Source: Hyphodiscus hymeniophilus (Eukaryota; Ascomycota; Leotiomycetes; Helotiales; Hyphodiscaceae). From it: a stretch of 64,000 bases of DNA. The stretch is from NCBI GenBank assembly GCA_016508695.1, contig VNKQ01000010.1, positions 1 to 64,000 on the forward strand, given 5' to 3'. The first letter of the stretch is position 1, and the number at the start of each line of letters is the position of its first letter. Position numbers and translations under genes: made by a program. The notes beneath the pieces are model-generated. The model had not been told where the DNA came from and made no database searches. It saw nothing but the letters and a program-made list of their open reading frames with translations. This document shows, in pieces, positions 1-11,305 of this stretch.

Positions 1-28
1 AACCCTAACCCTAACCCTAACCCTAACC
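1..28. repeat. Telomere repeat (AACCCT)n
   Basis: Four full AACCCT units plus AACC open the window, followed at once by non-repeat sequence. The C-rich strand reads 5' to 3' inward from the left end, as expected for the left end of a chromosome with TTAGGG telomeres (the usual repeat of filamentous fungi and vertebrates). The short length probably reflects where the assembly stops rather than real telomere length. Confidence 0.95.
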
Positions 29-2429
29 GTCTAGGAACGCCTTTAAGAGCCTATAGCTATTAGTAAAGCCTAAGAGTCTTCTAGTATAGTATACTATATA
101 GGATATTTGTAGAACTAAAGTAGGGCCCTAAGGAAAGGCGCCTTAATAGCTATAGTATTATTAGTAATAGCTATTATAAGGTTTATTAATAATAGAAATA
201 CAAATAATATAATTCTAGGCTTATAAGGTAAATATAGACTATAGAATCTAAAGGGTAAATATTTAGGTCTAAGTCTTATACTTAAACAAAGCGCGTTACG
301 CTAAATTTAGGCCGTCGCCTTACTAACTCTTTTCTATAAGGCTTACTTAAAAGCAAAACCTTTATTCTTACAAATACAAGTACTTTTATTACTATAAATA
401 CTAACCCTTTAAAAAATATTATTAAAAAGAATATTATAATAGAAATAACGGATTCTTTAGATATTTAAGCTTTATATATAAAAGTAAGATTAGACTTATT
501 AAAATCGTTTATTATACTTACTCGATATAGGTTATAGTAATAATACGGGAATTATTTAATATAATAAGAGATAGTATAAAGGTTTACTACTTTATCTATA
601 ATAGTTAGTTAGAGTCTTATAGCTTTTAGCCTTTGCTTACGCAATTAGTTATATATAATCCCTTAAAGAAACCCAAACTCGCCTCGCCTCTTAAGGTTAT
701 AAAAGATAAGAAAATAAAACCTAAGAAGACTAAAGGCTTTACTAAGTTTATATTATATAAGACGAAAATATTATTAATAATTACTTATATCTATAGTTTA
801 CTACTTCGTTATTATTAGTAAGTATTATACCCCTATTATTACTCGTATTTTAGGACGTAATACTAAAGATAAAAATAAAGGGCTAAAGCTTAGTAAAGAC
901 GCTAGAGACAAAAGGCTAAAGCTTAGTAAAAACGCTAAAGACAAAAAAGAAGGGAAAGACAAGAAAGAAAGTATAGTCCCTAGTAATTAAGTAAGTTACC
1001 CTAGATAATAATATAACGCTAAAGCTAGCTTAGAGTAAAGAATATTCTCTTACTTATTAATAGTACTAATATTATATAGAGGAGCTATTATATATAAACA
1101 AGTTAGTAAAGTAACTTTAATTAAAAACAAAAAAGTAAGTATTAATTTAAGAGTAAGTATTAATTCTAATAAAGCTCGCAACTAAGGGTAAAGTCTCGAG
1201 CTAATTAAAGGGCAAGTATTTATAAGTTAATATAAAGGATAAACCTCTACTTAAAAAGTAAAAGAAGAATACTATTACTAGTCTAAAGAAAGGATCCTTA
1301 AAAAAAGAGTAAGTTAAAAAAAAGGTTAAGAAGTAAATAAGTACTAGGGATATATAATAGAGTATATAGCTAAATAAAGGTTTTGACTAAGTAAGTATTT
1401 AGTACTTATTATTTTTAAGAAAATATATTTATTTAACTAAGTTATAAGTCCCCTTATAACTATCTTTATCCCGCTATTAATTATTCTTTAGAATATTATT
1501 TATATACGGCTTAACTATTTAAGTTTACTTTAGTAGCCTAAACTTATTTAAAGTAATTAGGACTTATACTTAGAATATATTTTAGAAAACTCTTTAGTTT
1601 AGAGTAAGTAATATTAGTTGCTTATAAGAAGGTACTTAAATATACGGTTTTTAGCGTTAATAGTATTAGGGTCGGAAAAGGATTAGTAAGAGAATTACTT
1701 AGTAAGAGGATTATTATTATTAGGCGGATAGTAAAAATAAGAAGGGAAATAACTTATAAGGTTTAAATAAGGGGAGAGGGTTTAAAGAAAGACTAAATAA
1801 TAAGGTACTTATTATTTAGTAAAGAGAATTTAAAAGGAGGGAGAGATATAAATAAATTATAATACGCGATATCGTAAAGCTTTAATATATTATTATAGCG
1901 TGCAAATAGCTTTATAAAAGAAGCGATAACCTAAATCTCGTTAAAATAGTCTAGCGTTAATTACAAAGTAAAATACCTTTAAGTATAGTGCCTTGAGTTC
2001 TTATAAGGATATTATCTTAATAATATTATATTAAGCTTAGGTCTATATCCTTTATATATAATAATAAAAGACAAAGGAAGTATAAAAGGTAAGCTAATAT
2101 TCTTTTAGTATAGCGTTACGCGGAAAACCCTAGTCGGACTAATACTATATTAAGTAATTAATAGTAAACTATATAATAAGTTATTATAATAAAGTTTCTA
2201 TTATAGCTAAATAGTATTAGGATTATTGGCCTTAGTTATAGGTTCTTATTATAATATTATAATAGAACTTAGGTTATTTATATACTCTCTAAATATTCGC
2301 TAAGTTTTTTAATTATTAGATACTTAATTAAGTTTTTATTATAGTATTCTAACGAATTTCGTGTCGATTATAATAAAATGCCTAGTATAGTGCCTAGAAC
2401 TATATTTCTATTATAATATTATAACAAGA

Positions 2430-2540
2430 AGCCTATTATACCTAGGTAAGGTCTATAATATAAGGCCGATAATAAGTTTTCTATTATAAATTATAACTAA
2501 TTCTCTGTTATACTTAGGTAAGGTTTATAATATAAGTATA
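2430..2540. repeat. 72-bp tandem repeat, partial copies
   Basis: About one and a half units of the 72-bp repeat that forms the larger array at 2955-3235. Shared landmarks are CCTAGGTAAGGTCTATAATA at 2441 and its variant at 2513, 72 bp apart, with AATTCTCTGTTAT between them in place of GATTCTCTATTAT. Confidence 0.7.
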
Positions 2541-2954
2541 TATTATACTACTAAGGCTATTTACAAATACCCTCAAACTAACCTTTACCCCGGCCTTAGC
2601 TTTGTTAGCCCTAGCATATAAGAAGGAATACTTAATTAATTGCGTCGTTACCCTTACTATATATACCTTTATATACCTTATTAAAAATAGTTTCCTTTTA
2701 TTATCGAGCTATTTTAGTTATATATTATAAAAGCTATATAAGGATACTTTAAATCTAAATATCGATAATACTTCTTTAAAAGCAAGATTGTTCCGGATTT
2801 TATATAGGGTATTACCTTTATATGTTTTTTGCGCTTTATATAGATTTAAAGTTAGACTTGCCCTATAAGTTAAGCTTAGAAGAGTAAATAATAAGTGAGA
2901 TTAAAGTAAAAGAGTATTAAAAATATTAGACTAATTAAATTAAATAGAGGCTTT

Positions 2955-3235
2955 AAAGGCGAATAGCTTATAATAAGTTTTCTATTATAAATTATAACCG
3001 ATTCTCTATTATATTTAAGTAAAGTATATAATATAAGGCTTATAATAGGTTTTTTATTATAAATTATAACCGATTCTCTATTATAGCTAGCTAAGGTCTA
3101 TAATATAAGGCCTATAATAGGTTTTCTATTATAAATTATAACCGATTCTCTATTATACCTAGGTAAAGTCTATAATATAAGGCCTATAACAGAAAACTTA
3201 TTATAAATTATAACCGATTCTCTATTATTAGGCCT
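2955..3235. repeat. 72-bp tandem repeat array, about four copies
   Basis: The landmark CGATTCTC recurs at 2999, 3071, 3143 and 3214, which gives spacings of 72, 72 and 71 bp. Each unit also carries TTATAAATTATAACC and a TCTATAATATAAGGCCTATAA segment that is partly self-complementary. The copies differ at only a few bases, so they are more alike than expected if each had been mutated independently for long. No coding sense is visible. Confidence 0.85.
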
Positions 3236-3689
3236 TTTAGTTAAGATATCACGAGACTTACTTTTTAAGAAATTAGACTTTAGAGAAGCTACGTGTTTAT
3301 AAGGGACTTAATTCTTCTTAATTTAGGTCTTTATATATTACTCGATAAAAGGGGTATAGTTAGGGCTTAAGAAAGGATAAGGAAGAGAGTATATTTTCTA
3401 AACCTAAGCCGAATGCCAGCTATAGAGTTTTATAGAGTCGATTCTATTACTGCCTTATAGAGATTTTCGTGGGGTTAATTCTGCCACCGCCTTTTGCGTA
3501 TAGATAGTTTATATGCTTACGACAGCCAAACTCTAACCTGAGAACGACTGTTCTATTAAAAACTAAGAGGTACTAAAGGAAAAAGACTACCTTTAAAACG
3601 TTATAAAGAGCTTAAGAACTTATATAATAAACGGTTATATATAATAAAAGTAAGACAATAGTTTTTACTTTTAATCCGTCTTAATAAAT

Positions 3690-4447
3690 ACTCTTTATAA
3701 GTAATAGTAAACTCGGGACTAATAAATAACTTTATTAATATAAAAGTAATTATAAATAAATTCGGAATTCTTAAGAAGCAAAACCCGTATAATCTAAGTA
3801 TTATTAATAAAGAAATAATTAAGTCTAATAAGAGAATAATAACTTATAAAACTAAATCTCTTTAAATAAAAACTATAAAAGAATATACTAAAGAAATTTA
3901 ACTTAATCTCGTTACTATAGGGACTTATATAATAATTCTTAATATACTTTAGCTTTAACTTTATAATTTACTAATTAATTAAAAATAAAAAAGTATTACT
4001 TTAAGCTAATATTTGTATTAATATAATAATAAAGTACTTTAAAGAGATAATAAATCTCTTAACTAAGAAGAGTTATATACGACTACTCTAAGTTTAAAGG
4101 ACTAAACTTAGGCCTCCGCGCTGAAGTAAATACTAATAATATATAAGAAATATAAGTTTTTATTTCGGGAAGCTCTTCTTAATAAGGCTCTTTTAAAGTA
4201 TAAGCTATAAGATTACGAGATACTTATTAAACTAAGAAAGAGTCTTATATTTAAACTAATTTATTAGCTATTAATAAAGGAATTAGTTATATATAAGGAA
4301 TATATCGACCTAAATTTAAAAAAGGGATTTATAAGATTATTTATATTACTAATAATAAGTCTACTTTTATTTATATTAAAAAAGAATAGAAAATTAAGAC
4401 TTTATATTAATTATTACTAACTTAATAATATTATAGTTAAGGATTAG

Positions 4448-4478
<31 letters not shown>

Positions 4479-7400
4479 GAACTCCGTATTCTTTCTAGTT
4501 ACCTAAGCACTATATAGAATTACTATTATACAACTTTAACGTAAGGAGGTTCGATATACTATTCTTTCCTCCTTCCCTTAAAAAGCCCCCCTTATAATAG
4601 CTCTACTTAGCCTCAAACAAATAAGAGACGTTCTTATCTACTTTTCTCTCGTTTATATTATTCTATACTCTCTCTTATTACTTTTATATCGAACCTATAG
4701 GCTCTAATTAACTCTCGATATACCCTTATAAATGCGTCTTTCCCTTTAGATACCTCGATTTCACACGCTATGTTCTCTTTCCCTATATAGCTATTATTCC
4801 TCGATACTATCCTCTAACTAAATCTCTAGTTATAATACGTATACTTCCTTTAATTTAGCTCCTCTTATCTAGATAAAGGCCTCTCCTTATATAATTGTCT
4901 TTATTACTAGGGATATGCGTCTCCTTATAGCCCTCGTATCGACCCCTTTCTAGTAATTCTCTTGTTTTAGACATATCGCTCGAATTAGTATAAGCTTACT
5001 TAATGTGGTTTTTCGAACGTCGAATTGAGTATTCCCTTATCCCTTATTAACTTATAAGACGCCTTAAACGTAACTTCTTTATACTCTTTATTCCTCTCTC
5101 TTTGTATAACTCGATTCGATAAAGTATTAATCCTCCGTTCGATCCCTCGTTAGTTAATATCCGTATACCCGTTATTTCGAATCTAGTATATTGTATTCGA
5201 TAAGAATAAGGTTCGCATAGTGTAATAAGGGGAGATCCCTACTACTATCGATTCGATTGTGACTTAATATTAGCTCTATAGACAATATAAACACAGTCGC
5301 AAGCGTATCGATATTACTAGAGGTTTGTAAGGGATGCCACATATAGGCTTTGAGTCGAATCCCCCTGGATTAATACTTACTACTCTTAATTAACGAGTTA
5401 TATAATAAGTTAAAAGGAATATAATACTTTACTTACTTAAATATATAAAAGACTTATAACCTTATATATATTAAGTTAAGAAAAGAATAAAAAATAGTAT
5501 TTAAGACATAATATAGACTATATAAGTATATAGTTATATTATTCGGATTAATTAATATACTCGTATTATATTAACGACTAGTTAATAATACTTTATACGA
5601 ATATTTAAATATCTTTATTATTATATACTTAGATAATATCCTAATATTCTCTAAAAATAAAGTAGAATATATTAAATATATAAGGAAAGTCCTTATAAAG
5701 CTTATAAAGATACCTTTTATATTAGAGCTAAAGAAATATAAGTTTTATAAAGAAAAAGTAACTTTTCTAGAATTCTTTATTAAACGTAATAAAGTAAGAA
5801 TAAACCTAAAGAAAGTAAGAGTTATAATTAAATAAAAGAAACTAAGAACTATTAAAGAAGTTTAGTTTTTCTTAGGGTTTATTAACTTTTACTAAAGATT
5901 CGTTTTAAATTACTTAGTAATAGCGAAATTATTTACTAAATTTATATAAAAGAATAAAAAGTAAGAATAAACTAAAGAAGCCTAATAAGCTTTTAATAAA
6001 CTTAAGGCATAATTTATATTAGCCCTTATCCTTATTATATTTAACTTAAAACGAAAAATAATCTTAGAAATAAATACGTCTAATTTTATTATTAGAATAA
6101 TAATTAGTTAGCCTAATAATAAAAGAAAGCTTAGACTAATTACGTATTATTTACAAAAACTTTTACTAATAGAATTAAATTATAACGTTTATAATAAAGA
6201 ATTACTTATTATTATTATAGCGTTTAAATAGTAAAGAATATAATTAAAAAGCCTAGAATATTAAGTTTAGGTATAAACGGACTATAAGAACCTTATAACC
6301 TTTATTATAATAAAGATCCTTAATAGAAAATAAGTTAAATAATTAGAAATACTCTTAGTATATAACTTTATTATCTTATATCGAAAAGGATTAGAAAACG
6401 CAAAAGTAAACGTATTAAGCCACTAATAGGAATATAATAGTAAGCTAATAAAAAGGCCTTATATAATACTTAAAAAAGTTAATAAAGATATAAAGTATAA
6501 TTACAAACTCTTAGCTATAATCTTTATTATAAAAGATAAGGATCTAGAAGTATAAATTAAAGTAGTATATTAATAAGACAAATACGCTATTAGAATCCTT
6601 AAAAACCTAATAAAGGACTTTTATATAGACTACTAAAGAATATTATATTATAAAGGATTAGTATATATTCTAGTAAAGCTAAGAAATAAGTTTATTTGCA
6701 CGTAATACTTATTATTAGCCTATAGATACTAAAGTATTAATAGAACCCTTAAAAAGTTATTAAGAGACTATTACTTTCTAGAAATAAGGAAAGTAATAAA
6801 AAAAGAAGTCTTAGAATACAACTTATATAATAAGAGTAAACCAAATCGATATATATTATATAAGCTATTATAATTAGCCCTAGTACCTAGAAAGGTATAG
6901 AAATTAATAGCTTTTAATTTTATAGTTAAGTTATTATTATCTAAGGAACTAATAACGAATATCGTCTACGACTTTATCTAGGTAATCGTTAACCGATTAA
7001 CTAAGTATAAATACTTTATATTATATAAGGAAGAAAGTAATATAATAGAACTTATATATATATTTATTAAAATAATTATTAACTAATATAGTCTACTAAA
7101 CGAAATTACGTCGGATAAAAACAAATTATTTACTTTTAAGTTTTAGTTATTACTAATAGTATAACTAGGAGCGAACTATAAACTATTTACGGCGTTTTAC
7201 CTACAAGTAAATAAATAGACAAAAAGGCTAAATTAAACGTTAGAATAATACCTAAGAAGTTATATTAACTATAATTAGAATAACTAAGTAAAACTCCTAC
7301 TAGTAATAGAATTTGTATATAATAGTATTAAAAGCGAGCCTATTAGAATATTACTATTCTTTGCGAATTATAAATATTAGCTAAAAGTATATTAATAACT

Positions 7401-7955
7401 AAGAAAGAATAAATAAATAGCTTAGTATACTCTTGTAATAATTAACCGCTTATAAAGACTTTACGAGTAATTAGCTAGGGATATTTAGTTTATTAGATTA
7501 AAAATAATAATATATATAAATAAAAAACAAAGTATAAAGCTTATACTTAAAGAGAGGGATAAAGTTTATCTCTTATAAAAAAATATTAAAATAAAATAAC
7601 CTAGTATAAAACTTAACTTTAAGAAGTTAAGATTATTCGAAGTTTTAGAGAAAATTAAAGTAGTTAATTATTGGCTAAGACTATTAAAAGAATCCTAGCT
7701 ATACCTTATATTTTACGTCTCCTTATTAGAACTAGTAAAAGGACTTATAACTATAATTATAAATACTAAAATCTAATTAGAAAACGATTTAAACGTATAT
7801 AAAGTAAAAGAAATAATAAGTATTAGAAAAAACAAGGGTAAGTAAGAGTACTTTATTAAGTAAAAAGGGTATAATAAAATAAACAATATATAAGAACTTA
7901 TAAAAAACCTTAATTACTTAGATCTCCTAAAATAGTTTTATTACTCTTAGTTATA
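3690..7955 (+). mobile_element. Dead Ty3/gypsy chromovirus (Pol region), RIP-mutated and interrupted
   Basis: Reading through stops in the forward frames gives domains in gypsy order. Aspartic-protease region about 3700-3990 (degenerate NPYNLS and ILNIL motifs). Reverse transcriptase N-terminal part 4290-4449 (FILKKNRKLRLYINYY, normally a PKKNGKLR-cVDYR type block), broken by an insertion and resumed at 5379 (LLLLINELYNKL, then YLDNILIFS near 5620-5660). RNase H about 6050-6430. Integrase about 6690-7400 (VNRLTKYKYF, SDKNKLFTFKF). Chromodomain about 7794-7950 (YKVKEIISIRKNKGK). The catalytic YLDD reads YLDN and the integrase VDRLTKY reads VNRLTKY, both G-to-A changes expected from RIP. Many former Trp, Gln and Arg codons are stops. 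Gag and LTRs could not be delimited. Order RT-RNaseH-IN plus a C-terminal chromodomain marks the chromovirus branch of Ty3/gypsy. Confidence 0.85.
4453..5366 (-). mobile_element. Poly(T)-ended insertion inside the gypsy RT, with target-site duplication
   Basis: A run of 28 T (4451-4478) starts a segment of about 914 bp with clearly different composition, more CA/TG and more C/T-rich runs, than the RIP-saturated element around it. It is bracketed by GGATTAGTACTT (4441-4452) and GGATTAATACTT (5367-5378), an 11 of 12 match. Removing it restores the RT reading (KDxY to LLLLINEL). A 12-bp duplication plus a terminal homopolymer fits target-primed reverse transcription of a minus-strand copy with a poly(A) tail: a LINE, SINE or retrocopied transcript. 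No LINE protein motif was recognised on either strand, so the family is unassigned. Confidence 0.7.
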
Positions 7956-8689
7956 ACTTTAAAGAAAATTATATTAGACTAAAACAAGTCTAGTAAATTA
8001 ATAAAGGCCTCAGGATCTAAGGAGAGGTCCTTAAGGAAAGAAAAAGCCTTAGCTAACAACCTAATAACCGTCTCTTAATAAGCTAACTTAGTTATTTTAA
8101 TAGCTTTAATATAATCTAGTTTATTTAGAGTTTTTACCCCCCAAACTATTATTTTCTTTTCCCGTTTGTTAAGTAACTATTATTATTTTTGAAAACAAAA
8201 GATCTTAGTTATAATAGTCTCTTTCTTATTACGTAACTTTTATTACTAATAGTTAAGTAAAGACTAATTACTTATAAAAGGGAATTTTAAAGAAAAATTA
8301 TACGCCTTATAACTAACGCGATAATACTCTATATAATAAGTAGACTTAGTACTAGTTATAATATAATAACGGCATAAGTAACGATAATAATTATAAAGAG
8401 ATATTTCGTCTCTAAATTATTCGATTTAAAGAATAAGAGTAATTTGTTCTAGTTTCTTTTTGTTTTAGTTAGTAGTTATAATAAAAAAAAAAGAAAGACT
8501 ATAACCTACTTTACGAAGTTTAGACTTAGTTATTTAATATAAGGGATTATACTAGGCTAAAAGGGAACTAGTATTATAAATTACGTAATAGCTCGTAGCC
8601 TAAGGCTTAATAGCTAGGCTATAAAAGAACCACGAGTAGAGATTATATTAATAGAGTATTACTTGGGATTACGTAATAAACCTCGAAAG

Positions 8690-9330
8690 ACCTTAATAGT
8701 CTAAGACTTTAATAGTCTTAGACCCAAGAGTTCTTTAAAGGTTTAGTAAGGGACAAAGGTTCTATATAAGTAATAGTATTTCCTAAGTAAATAAAAGCTT
8801 CGTACTTAACTCAAATATAGTATCTTTATATTATACTTAGTAATTATAAAGGTTATACTCACCTTAATTATAATAGTTTCCCTAACTACCTAACCTAACC
8901 TAATTACCCATGAGACTAATACTAGGTAGCGAGGTTTATTATACTTAGGATATTATGTAATACGCGAATAAGGGGAGATTAAGCCTATATAGCTAAGCCG
9001 CCTCGCTTAGCTAGCCACTAAATATAACCTAGACTTAAAGTATAATAAACCTCGACTCTTAGTAATAAATTATAAGCAAGTTAACTAAGTTAAGTAAGTA
9101 AGGAAACTAGTTAGTAATTAAGTAATATATAACTTTTATAAGTTATTAAGTATATATAAAAATACTTTACTTGAGTTAAGTATAAAGCTTTTATCTACTA
9201 AAGAAACGTTATTATTTATATAAAACCTTTGTTTCTTTAAGACTCTTAAGGACCTTTAGAGTCTTAAACTCCTTAGGTCTAAGACCTTAGTAGTCTTTAA
9301 AGGTCCTTTATATAACTTTTACTAAATATA
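8690..9330. repeat. Long imperfect inverted repeat (about 640 bp)
   Basis: The left arm 8690-8956 matches the reverse complement of the right arm 9020-9330 over most of its length. For example, the stretch from CAAAGGTTCTATATAAGTAA at 8754 to AAGGTTATA at 8859 pairs with 9222 down to about 9120, and CGAGGTTTATTATACTT at 8930 pairs with 9054 down to 9038. The centre (8957-9019) holds a smaller near-palindrome around TAGCTAAGCCGCCTCGCTTAGCTA. It could be a foldback element or two oppositely oriented copies of one repeat. No transposase reading frame lies inside. Confidence 0.75.
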
Positions 9331-10065
9331 TTACTTATCTTATAAAACTAGAATAATATAATAAAATATAATATTAAGGAAACTTAAAGGTACTTATACT
9401 TATATACCCCTTTCCTCGAAAGTACCCTCTAATAACAGGGTGCCCACCTTAATAAGTACCTTTCTGCTATAGTAGCCTTCTCGTCTTATATAACTTGTAA
9501 CACGCGAATACAAAACAATAGGAGTCGGAATTCCCGCGCTCTACAATACGGACTAGTTAGTATTTGTTAGGTGATGGAAAGTGTAACACAGGTTGTATAT
9601 AGCAATGTTCTTATAGAGGCCCTCTAACTCATGCTTCTTCTTCGACTCTTCGATTGCTTATTAACCGTTATTACACCTAGATCCTTTCTAGTGGTCCGTC
9701 TAGTTTCTTTTGACTCTTGTCCGTAGCTTTATACTATGTTAATATTTGATAGAAGTATATCTGATTAGTAAAGTAATACTAACGCGCTCGTTATTTATAA
9801 GCGATTAGATACTGTAACCTAATTGAACCTCTCACTATAATACGACTATAATAGAATATCTTATTGGTTTTGATATACTATAAACAAATTCAACTGATGT
9901 TACAATCGAGAAGAAAATATTATAAGCTGTCAATTCGAGGATACGACTTAGTTTATATGTCTGAAAAGAAGATCCAAGTAACGTTTCTGCCTAAGATTCC
10001 TCGTTATGAGCTAGTAGAGTGTTTTTCAAGCGGTTTTGAACTACACGTGTGTCCCAATCTCGAAC
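9331..10065. other. Transition from RIP block to gene-bearing DNA; no gene seen
   Basis: CA and TG dinucleotides reappear from about 9400 and composition is near normal by 9860. A short forward open frame (9864-10079) overlaps the end of the next gene and has no recognisable protein. Nothing else can be supported here. Confidence 0.5.
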
Positions 10066-11305
10066 CTAGCGTCCAGTAGGTGGATCTGGCCCCTGTGGTA
10101 GACCCAATGTTGTTTCGATCTGCATTCTCCACCACTCTACACGAGCTCGATCGCCCATGAAAGTGATATATCCCGTGACCTGTGTGTTGTTCGCTTCGAA
10201 AAGAGCATGGCCGAACTGCTGATTCAACGAATCCATAACGACAGGGCCAGCCGCAGCCAGGGAAGATTGCCATTCATTGCTCAGGACAAACGATGCAAAT
10301 AACTTGGCGCTTTCTGGACGAGGGGTGGATGCGAATATGCCGAGAAGTTGACCCCAAGACATGAATTGTTCGGGAGCTTGAGGTTGTGCGACGGTAAGGA
10401 AGCTGGTAGAAGGAGTGAAGCCACCCAAAGCAGTGAACGTTAGACTCCTAGCGCTATCAGTGGTATTCGTTGAATTGTGGGCGTTGATAATGGTTGTTGA
10501 TGCTGCTGATGCTCCGCGAACCCAAAGTACGTCTTGCTCCATGAGGGCATCAAACCAGGCAAACCCATACCTACTGATGATCAACGAAAAGAGGGTAAGA
10601 ACACCGTCATCGTCATTTGGGTATGTCAACACCAACTTTCCTTTCCAGTATGGGTCCAATATATCCGCATACGACTTTGGAACTCGTTCAGGAGTGACTT
10701 TAGTGTTATCGTAGTAAAAGGGCCCGAATTGATCTAGAACTTGATTAGATCTATTTTGGGAGTGAAACTAAGACAGATGAGTCTTACAAATATTGACCGG
10801 GACATAAGCGCCATTCGGATCCTTGATACTGTTATTGATTTCGTCGAAAGTCGCCGGTTTATACTTCAGCAACCGGCCTTCATCTCTCCACCGTGGGTAG
10901 TCATTGACCGTCTGGAGTATGGCAATATCGACGTAAGGATTGTTGGTTATGTAGCTTCTATCAATAACTGTGTCCACATACTTCGAGAGGTCTGTGGTAG
11001 CATTGAGAACTACGTCAGGATACTGTTTGGAGAAGGCGGCGAGGATGGGAGCAGCGGCGGCAGCAGCTATCATTCGGTCAGTTCTGAATGAGGAGATGTA
11101 TACTTTCTTATGACTTACAGCTTCCTCCGAATATAATGTTGAGTGGACCACTCTCATTTTTCGCAAGACTGTAAATCTCATCCAGAGTGCGATTATCAGG
11201 TGTCACGACATCCAATGCTTGTATGAGGCAAGGAGAACCCAAAATAACGATCGCGGCAGTCGCCCCCAGACGCCAATAGGTTGTCATTATCGTCACTATT
11301 GGCAA
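10066..11305 (-). CDS. ABC-type Fe3+/solute-binding protein-like (extracellular), 379 aa
   Basis: Three exons: 11305-11119, 11066-10788, 10739-10066. The introns are 52 and 48 nt, with branch-type CTGAC and CTAAT and closed phase. The N-terminus has a signal-peptide-like stretch (MPIVTIMTTYWRLGATAAIVILG). The body has the family blocks DLSKYVDTVIDRSY, NPYVDIAILQTV-DYPRW, GRLLKYKPATFDEI, DPYWKGKLVLTYPNDDDGVL and MSWGQ. These match fungal proteins annotated as periplasmic component of bacterial Fe3+ ABC transporters, two-lobed binding proteins. Known: such proteins in bacteria deliver ligand to a membrane permease. No permease or ATPase gene is visible here, so the ligand and partner in this fungus are unknown. 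A bacterial origin is plausible, but the two introns argue for long residence. It is the gene nearest the telomere. Confidence 0.85.

Larger units (their letters stand above)
29..9400. repeat. RIP-mutated, TA-rich subtelomeric block
   Basis: The block is dominated by TA steps, and CA/TG dinucleotides are almost absent over long stretches, while the C that remains lies mostly in CT, CC and CG. This is the footprint of repeat-induced point mutation (C to T, favouring CpA). All six frames are closed by stops; the longest open stretch, about 186 nt near 633-818, is a low-complexity Lys/Ile/Leu run and not a gene. Recognisable contents are listed separately: a dead gypsy element, a poly(T)-ended insertion, 72-bp repeats and an inverted repeat. 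Two short runs keep more CA/TG and look less mutated (about 3405-3550 and 4480-5366). Normal base composition returns between about 9400 and 9860. Confidence 0.85.

Noticed and set aside
633..818. Open frame of 61 codons in the RIP block
   Set aside because: Lys/Ile/Leu low-complexity reading in TA-rich DNA; no domain, and every neighbouring frame is closed.
8880..8907. CCTAACTACCTAACCTAACC as an interstitial telomere repeat
   Set aside because: It lacks the AACCCT unit and lies inside the inverted repeat, whose other arm has a diverged version; chance in AT/C-rich DNA is likely.
1..9400. Possible telomere-linked RecQ helicase gene, common at fungal chromosome ends
   Set aside because: No helicase motif could be read even through stops; the only recognisable coding remains are retroelement domains.
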